Of a DNA stretch of 64,000 nt, positions 56,966 to 64,000 are shown piece by piece. Source of the DNA: Akebia trifoliata (taxonomy: Eukaryota > Streptophyta > Magnoliopsida > Ranunculales > Lardizabalaceae); NCBI GenBank assembly GCA_017979445.1, contig CM030706.1, forward strand, positions 15,610,967 through 15,674,966, given 5' to 3'. The notes beneath the pieces are model-generated. The model did not search any database, had not been told where the DNA came from, and saw only the letters and a list, made by a program, of their open reading frames with translations. Numbering within the stretch: the first letter of the stretch is position 1; each line of letters opens with the position of its first letter. The translations under genes were made by a program, and so were the position numbers.

Positions 56966-59596
56966 CTACAAAAATAGATAAAAGTAAATAAATATCATTA
57001 AAGAATACAAGGGAAACAAACAAGGCAAAAGTCTAGGAGAATACCAACAAAACAAAATGAAATAAGAAATAGAAAGAATGCTTGCTTACCCAAGTGATGA
57101 AACGAAGAATCATTATATGTTGGCATTGCAACTAATGTGATTTGGATCTATTAGCTTCTACATGAGTTGGGAATCAAGTTTTGGTTCTCTCTCTTTCTTA
57201 ATAAAGCATTTTCTTTACCACAAAAAGAAGTTGGGAATCAAGTTCTGTCATGCACCCTACATTGTGGCAACTAAATTCATGTATACCAAAGTCATAATTA
57301 TTCTTTGGTTCCCACATCTGTACTTGAGTATTGATTTGAATTGTTACAGTTTTTTACTTGGATGCAATCTTAGGTAAGAAAGAAAATTATGATAAGGTGT
57401 CAACTTGATATAGGTAAGGGGTGTGTGTGTGTGTCGATACTGCAATCTGAGTTCAAAATGTGCCTTCATCTAGTAACTATTATTGACCTCTTACCAATTT
57501 TCCCCCAAGACACACACACACACACACAAATACACACCCATACTCACACCCCCCACCCCACAAAAAAAATCTGGTTTATAGCACTATGTTGTGTACATCT
57601 ATGACATACTTTTAAATATATCGATTGAAATTCTGATGGTACTTATATGCTGAATTATTAGTAGAAATTATCATTGATTTTTATTGGCATTCAAGTCTTC
57701 AAGAAAATGTATTTCATTTGCTTGGAGGTAATGGCATTTCATACACTAGAAACTATATATATGGTACTTGATTTCAAGGCACATAACAAGAACCCATATA
57801 TCAAGATAAGATTTTGACTAACCGAGATCAATGATCTTTAAGCCAAGTAATGAGCATAGATATCCAAAAGAAATGGAGAAATTAGTGATTGATAACTCAT
57901 GTTTTTTTCCCAAGCCATCTAAGAAACTAAAAGAAATTCAGAACATCTTCATATAACAAGACCCGAGCAGATCTTTTAGCTTGAAGTTGTTGTTTTTTTC
58001 TAGGAGTATTTACTTAAAAAAGATTCCTACATATGAGCATTCAAATAAGAGAACACTGGTAAGAATCAAACTACTTTGCAACCCTTTAGCTGTAATAATA
58101 AAATTAAACAAAGGAACTTTAAAAGAAGACTTACTAAATAACAAAAAGAACTTTTGAGCACTAACAAAATAACCCATGTTGGAAGTTTTTATTACTTCAA
58201 CATGGAAGTTCAAACTCCAAATGAGAATAAGGAATAAGTGTGTACCTTACAGATTGTTTTCCAATTCCACAACAAGTACAAACTTTGGGTGACTAAGCAA
58301 CCAATTTTATAATTTAATTATTAACAAAAGTTAAGTATATATAGGTGATATTTTGAAAATCCATACTCAATAGCATACATACTTTTCGTGTATCAAGGCT
58401 TACATATTTTCAACATAATGACTAAAAAAATACCTAATTTTGATCATGGTAGAAATTATGTTTCAATGTTATAATTAATTGAGGATTGAGATTTGTACTT
58501 TGATCTTAAGATAGATAAATGAACTTTTGATTATGGAATGAATATGTAACTTGAAGCATTCTTTTACTACACTTGAGACAACTTCAAACCTTTTGTAGAT
58601 ATCTCCAATGAGACCCACCATTTGTTTGACCTCATGTATGCCACACATGCTTTTGTGCACTATTATGTTTGTGAAGGGAGTTTTCTGAAGCTAATGAGAA
58701 GGATTACAAGGATAGATGCAAATAAAACCAGATTTGTACACCTGTCCAGTGACAACCTAACTTATATCATTATCCTCCCAATAACTTCTCTGGTTGGTAT
58801 TATACACCTTCAATACATAAGGTTTTTATTGTAAAAATTGAACCTAAAACAGCTCCCACAAAAACTCGACAATTCCTCAACCGATAGATAAAAATCGCTC
58901 TTAAGCTACCCATTAGATGGACTTCACAAGAATCGACATTTGAAAGGGTGAAATCTTGAATCATCAAAATGTTTAAACAAAACAGCTCCTTCCTTGTTCT
59001 TAAACCCGGGAGAATCACTTACCTGAAAACTAGATTTTTCAACTAAGATTTCATCACAAGGCTTAATGTCAGGTTCGTTAACTACATTTTTCTCATCTTT
59101 CTTTAGAAATTTGTTCTTAAATGACAATTTCTTCTGGGTAACAACTCGAAATTCACATTTTCTAGGGATTCTTTCAAATCAAATATAGTTTTCAGAGACA
59201 ATCAAACTTCATAAGAGAGCAAAAAGTAGGAATTCAATCAAAGATACCTAGAAAGGATTTAGGGGTAAAAAAAAAAAACTAGAGAAACCCATAATAAACA
59301 CCTAAAAGAAAAATGGACCCACTTCATTCAATCAAAGCAAACACTTAAGAAACCCAATTTCAAATCAATCCACAGATTATTTATAAACATACTACATATT
59401 TAACAACCCATATGCATAATCACAAAAAATAATCAAATCAAATAGATCATCATCAAAATCAAGTTTATAAGAACTGAGATACTAAAAATAAATAGATAAA
59501 TGAAATATATTTTTGAGGGATTACATAGGCATACATACTATTTTTAAGTTGTAATAAACATTTTTCTTCAATGGTACTACTTAGTTTTCATTGAAT
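56966..59596. other. AT-rich spacer, no confident gene
   Basis: Microsatellites lie at 57420-57434 (GT) and 57512-57530 (CA). A minus-strand open segment (59160-59027) ends in TTTTCAG|GTAAGT, a consensus donor, and is Lys/Glu-rich (KKDEKNVVNEPDIKPCDEIL). It could be an exon of an unknown gene but has no recognisable domain. The rest may derive from introns of the Rab relic's source. Confidence 0.35.
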
Positions 59597-59736
59597 ACTA
59601 TTGTAGACACCCCAATTTGCACGAACTACTTTAGACAAATCAAAATTTTCTTGAATTGATTTCAATTAAGAACTTAAACCTCCCAATGGGCCCACATTGC
59701 CATTTGGCATCATTCTCATGCATACATGCATATTTT

Positions 59737-60947
59737 TGATGAGTGTCTCCAAACACTCAATTATACGCACATTTTCCAGATATTTATCTTGATTTTTGTA
59801 CCTATTTCTCTATATTAAGATAATAATCATGATAAGCCTCAAACCACCACGTTGCATGTTAATTAGGCTTAATTATATATAAATAAATTCATTTACTAGA
59901 TAAATCTAATTACGTGTGTTTCTTGTGCAGAAAATCAACAATTTGGAATCAAAATCTCAAGGCAAAAGCATTGGGCCCACTTTGGAATGCCCTAACACTT
60001 TGGAATGCCCTAATCCTTAACTCATATTCTCCTCTTTTGTCTTTTTGTGCAAAGAAAAGTGGAGGCTACTTTTAGACTCTTCTATACACATTTTTCTCTA
60101 TAAATAGAGCCTTCATTTCTAGAGAAAGGGTCCCATCTTGGTTCTCTTATCCAAGACTCCTTTAATCTAAGGCTCTTTGCCTATTCTCTTATTTTTTGTA
60201 TTTTTATTTTCTAGTTTTTTCTTTTGGTTAACTAGTCTTGTAAGAAGTAGAAGAAGAAGAAGTTGTAATTTTCTCCATGAAATGAAGAAAAGTTCTTTCA
60301 TCTCTTATCTTCCCTCTCTTGCAATGACATTAGGCTAAGTTCCCCTCCATTGGAGAGTGGAAAAGCCTAAAGCAAGTTATTGTGTTATTTCTAATTTTAT
60401 GCCTTTCTTTTATTTAAAATGCTTATGAATTCTCCTTAAGTTTCTTGCACATTTTATTCTTAATATAGATTCTTTATGCTTAGATTAGATCAAGATAAAG
60501 TATGCTTAAATTAGATAATTTGTAGTAAGAAGTTCTCAAGAAATTCTACTTTGTTTTTGTTCCTTTATTTCATTTTAATTGCAAAACTTTCCGATCTAAG
60601 GAGCTAACACCAAGCCCTTATGATTGAGTTATAAAAAGGCTACAGACTAGAAATTTCTCATTAACATGTTTTAGGTAGATCCACCTCCAATGGTGTTTTA
60701 ATTCATAAGTTTACTTGCTTTTAATTTCATTTACTTTAGTTTATTTTCTAGCAATTTTACATCTTCTTATAAGTTCAAAAATACAAAGAAAAACAGTTTT
60801 AATTCCTTTTAGTTAATTTGAATTTTATCTTCTTAGCTTAACTCTATTCCTCCTTTCTCTTGGATTCGATCCCCTACTTGCCCCACAAGTAAGGTAAAAC
60901 TAAGATTATTATTAACTCCGGTGAGAAGAACAACAACAGTCTCATCA
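59737..60947 (+). mobile_element. Solo LTR of the 1.2-kb family, second copy
   Basis: It has TGATGAG/CTCATCA ends and a perfect TSD atttt (59732-59736 and 60948-60952). At 1211 bp it is nearly identical to 6302-7514. It is nested in LTR G in the same orientation. Confidence 0.93.
60099..60106 (+). promoter_or_regulatory. TATA box of the second 1.2-kb solo LTR
   Basis: TATAAATA followed by GAGCCTTCATTTC, identical in context to 6665-6672. Confidence 0.6.
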
Positions 60948-61390
60948 ATTTTCATATAGTTTTGCATGCTCAACCTTGTCCCTAATCCACTTTAAATCCA
61001 TATTTATCACCCATACCCTAGCCCAAGTCCATAAACAAAGTCCATTTCCTAATCAAGCGAAGTCACCCAAGACCTTAGTTCATTATCCATAAACAAAGCC
61101 CATAACCTTAAATACCCATTATTCATAAACAAAGTCTATTCTAAGCTCATTCTCTCACATCCTCTCAAAAGGTGACACATGTTGATCTCCTATAAATCCT
61201 AACACCCAATGCATCAATCTAATTGGAGAGTCAACTCTCCCTTGTGAAAGTCCAAGAATACATTTTTCAAAAAGGGTCGTCAAACCAAAAAGGTTATTTG
61301 GTCTTTGGTAATAATCCATAAAGTTGAGATAACTTCCAATCATACCCTCAAAAGGTATGAATCTTCAAGTACATTCATGGAGCTCTTCCA

Positions 61391-61671
61391 TTAGTCCATT
61401 TCAAAAATACACATACACCTTTGCTTTATGAGTTATTTACAAATGAACCAAGGTCTACTTTTTACCTACCACTTCACCTTTACACATGTCACTCCCCTAC
61501 TCACCCTCCCAAAAGTACTTTTGTTCTCCCATTGGTCCATTTCAAAAATATACTTCCACCCTTACTTTATAAGTTATTTACAAATGTGTCAAGGTCTACT
61601 TTTAACCTACCACACTATTTATACATGTCACTTTCTTATTCACCCTCCAAAAAGTATTTTTGTTCTCTCAC
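61391..61671 (+). repeat. Two 141-bp tandem repeats in U3 of LTR G
   Basis: Units start at 61391 and 61532, upstream of the TATA box. Shared segments are GTCCATTTCAAAAATA, AGTTATTTACAAATG and TCACCCTCC. Confidence 0.85.
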
Positions 61672-61842
61672 CACTATTTATTAAAAAATCAAAGATCAAA
61701 GAATGTTTTTTAAGTTTATTAACAAATGTCATCTTTACCCCCAAACAAATGAAAAATCTAAAAAGAAATAACTTAAACCTCATGTTCATTTTCTTCTTTT
61801 TAGGATTGGACTACTTTATTCCTAAAAGTTCTTCAAAAACTT

Positions 61843-61850
61843 TATAAATA
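61843..61850 (+). promoter_or_regulatory. TATA box of LTR G
   Basis: TATAAATA about 170 bp after the duplicated U3 block; probably the core promoter of this element. Confidence 0.55.
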
Positions 61851-62843
61851 TCCTCATTTTCTATGAACAAGCATACACTCAATCCCCTATCTCTCAACTT
61901 AAAACTCCACCAAAATTCCTAATTATTCTCTCATCTTTCAACTTTCAACTCACTCAACCCTCAACTACATTACTCAACACTCTAGTTTATCTCTCAAAAC
62001 ACAAAGTTCACTCAAGACTACCAAGGGGATAAGGTGGGTTAGGATTTAGTTTCCTTTTAAGTTGCATCTTCTTCTCCTATTCCTCTCTTTTCTTCTTTTT
62101 AGTAGTCGTATGATGTAATGGAGAACCCTCCTTCATCCCGAGTTGATTGAACCTCAACCTTGGGCTTGGAATGCTTGTTGCGATTTAGTTGAAAGGATGG
62201 AAGTTGAAGTCATTTTTTTAAACCCATTTTATCTTATGCATCATAATGTACACTATGCATACACACCACACATGCTTGGCTATGATGAAGAATTGTGTAA
62301 CTCTCTTGATGAGGTTAAAACACTAAGTTTCTAGCTAAGCATGCATGGATTAAAGTTGTGGATTTAAGGGAACTCCATTCATGGAACTTCTAAAAAATCC
62401 TAAACCAACATTCCAACTTACATAAAAAGGTAATGACTTTATGGGATATCCTCTTCTATAGGATATTCCTTATGTCCACATTAACATTAAATTCTCTTTC
62501 ATAGAGGTACATATACACCATGTACACACCCACTTCATGCAATTCATGCATTTTCTTTATTATATTAATCTTTTCAAAAAGTGGTCAAATCCAAAGGTAA
62601 CCATTTTAGGTGGAGAGAATGGGGTGCTTAACACGTTTCCCATTCTCTAAACGACTCCTCTTACCTAAATCTTAGGTAGACTATACCTTTTTCATGAATG
62701 AGAATCACTACAATGCCATGAAAAATGATTTTCAAAAAAATTGATTCGGGTGCCCATTCACACCTATTTTCAAAAAAGAATGGTGGCAACTCCACACAAC
62801 GTAGCATTGAGGTTCAAGAATGAACATTTTCATGTCTACAACT

Positions 62844-62861
62844 TGGCGACTCCACTGGGGA
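62844..62861 (+). other. PBS of element G (tRNA-Arg type)
   Basis: TGGCGACTCCACTGGGGA follows LTR G after three bases. Its complement TCCCCAGTGGAGTCGCCA fits a plant tRNA-Arg 3' end plus CCA with one mismatch. Confidence 0.85.
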
Positions 62862-63690
62862 GGTTGCGGGTTCAAACCATGACTATTTGGCCATTTTAAA
62901 AAGTTTCAAAAAAAAATTGATATGTGTTCACTAACATTGTTGTTGTCTGTGTTTTGTTTGGTACTTTGTTTTCTTATTCTTTAGGAATGCTTGTAATATA
63001 TTTTTTCTTTTCTTTTATGGGTTAAGTGCTTGTAAGGGGTTAATATATTTCTTTTGAAATGCACTTGTGCACTTACGCTTGCATAGCCCATTACACAAAC
63101 CTCCTCTACCTATAAAAGTTTAAACCCGGATGCTTAGTAGTTTCACGACTCAAGATCGCTTATTTCGGGTATGGGATGAACACATCCAACCCAATCACCA
63201 AACTAAGATATGTGTACTTTGGTATGCATTGAGGTTTGAAGAATGAGTAACCGTGAAGCCACCTATAGCCGCATGCATTAAACACGATTAAAGGCTTAGG
63301 ACACAATTTTGAAAAAATGATTTATCAACCCCCTCATTATTGTAATTTTTCTGATCGAAGGAGACAACTTTGTAAATATTCTTTTCAGCTCATGAAGGCA
63401 AGTTGTATAGATTTTATGCTTGTTTTTTTTCTTTGTTTCTTTACATGTCCCCCTAGGTAAAGGAGAAAATCTTATTTTTTATGCTTTACATCATCAAAAA
63501 AAAAATATATCTTGTGGCTATAGCCAAAAAACAGAGGCTATGTGCCTCAAAATAAAAAATAAAAACAAAAAAAATAAAAAACAAAAAGCAAAAAAAAAAT
63601 TCGGGGAAAATTAAGGTTCTGGTCCGTTTTTAAAACACAGACAAGTACAAGAGCCCTCTAGTTAGCATATTAAAACCGGACAAGAAAAAA

Positions 63691-63735
<45 letters not shown>

Positions 63736-64000
63736 TCATTTCTTCCCTTAGATCAGTCCTGACAACTTTTCCATTGGACTTTATTTTTCTTTTGAGTTTT
63801 AAGGCTTAAAAATAATTAAATGAACTATTTTTATCATTAAGCTTAGGGCCTACCCCTCACCACTTTGTGTTTGATCCAAACGGAGCTCGCCTACTCTCTA
63901 TTTATTGAATTTGATCCCAACTTAATGTGGCACACCATCAAACTTGGCCACAATCAAACCCATTATCATCCAAGATCCATACCCACTTCAAATAGGTCCA
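62862..64000 (+). other. 5' UTR of element G, running off the window
   Basis: Noncoding leader. It contains an A-rich run (63540-63600) and an (AT)n microsatellite of about 40 bp (63691-63731). No gag start is seen before the window ends. Confidence 0.6.

Larger units (their letters stand above)
59602..62840 (+). repeat. LTR G: 5' LTR of an element leaving the window (about 2.0 kb plus insert)
   Basis: Perfect terminal inverted repeats TGTAGACA and TGTCTACA bound it. A PBS follows after three bases. A solo LTR (59737-60947) with its TSD is nested inside. TATAAATA is at 61843-61850. Two direct repeats of 141 bp (61391-61531 and 61532-61671) share GTCCATTTCAAAAATA and AAGGTCTACTTTT. The ORFs at 61421-61847 and 62143-62334 lie inside the LTR and have no domains. 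Confidence 0.87.

Noticed and set aside
58924..59127. 67-codon minus ORF as a gene
   Set aside because: The consensus donor inside it makes an exon possible, but there is no recognisable domain or partner exon; it is only mentioned in the spacer entry.
61421..62334. ORFs of 87, 139 and 63 codons
   Set aside because: All lie inside LTR G; two derive from the 141-bp tandem duplication.

Overview
The window is repeat-dominated, AT-rich plant nuclear DNA. It carries plant Ty3/gypsy (Tat/Ogre-like and chromovirus) and Ty1/copia elements, a plant-type Rab GTPase relic, many microsatellites and one 100-N assembly gap. A eudicot is likely. Solanaceae is my impression from the retroelement families and is weakly supported. 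I see no intact protein-coding gene, no tRNA or rRNA gene and no CRISPR array.

Layout. (1) 1-10006: internal region and 3' LTR of a decayed Tat-like element (element 1). Its 51-bp 3'-UTR array is interrupted by two solo LTRs, each with a perfect 5-bp target-site duplication (TSD). (2) 10007-11462: a purine-rich spacer. (3) 11463-15297: a minus-strand Ty1/copia element with a ctcaa TSD and an iMet-type primer-binding site (PBS). (4) 15298-16924: LTR tail, N gap and noncoding retroelement DNA. (5) 16925-34215: an old minus-strand Tat polyprotein, with integrase at 16925-18077 and RT/RNase H at 33246-34215. It is split by about 15 kb of later insertions: a minus LTR copy (C), a Del/Tekay-like chromovirus that itself holds a shrunken solo LTR, and element 3 with a tRNA-Arg PBS and a 198-bp x5 array. 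(6) 34280-41961: element 2, a delimited Tat insertion with an acaag TSD. It keeps an RNase H, a second archaeal-like RNase H and integrase in one frame broken only by stop codons. (7) 41967-45760: an older plus-strand gag-PR-RT-RNase H relic that received element 2. (8) 45760-51010: a multi-exon-like, coiled-coil ORF resembling plant 'gypsy-type transposon' proteins, then a minus-strand ORF relic. (9) 51011-56463: noncoding DNA with a 66-bp x6 array, a diverged LTR, a purine-rich block, duplications and a MITE. (10) 56677-56965: two exons of a RABE/Rab8-like pseudogene with a broken P-loop. (11) 59602-64000: a large 5' LTR holding another solo LTR, followed by its tRNA-Arg PBS and 5' UTR running off the window.

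These parts do not form a pathway. They record successive retrotransposition, LTR-LTR recombination, internal deletion and nonsense decay. The most informative signals are an apparently shared RT-to-integrase deletion in elements 1 and 3, stop codons that sibling copies show to be C:G to T:A changes, and a different tandem array at the same 3'-UTR position in each Tat copy. All boundaries and identities were judged by eye.
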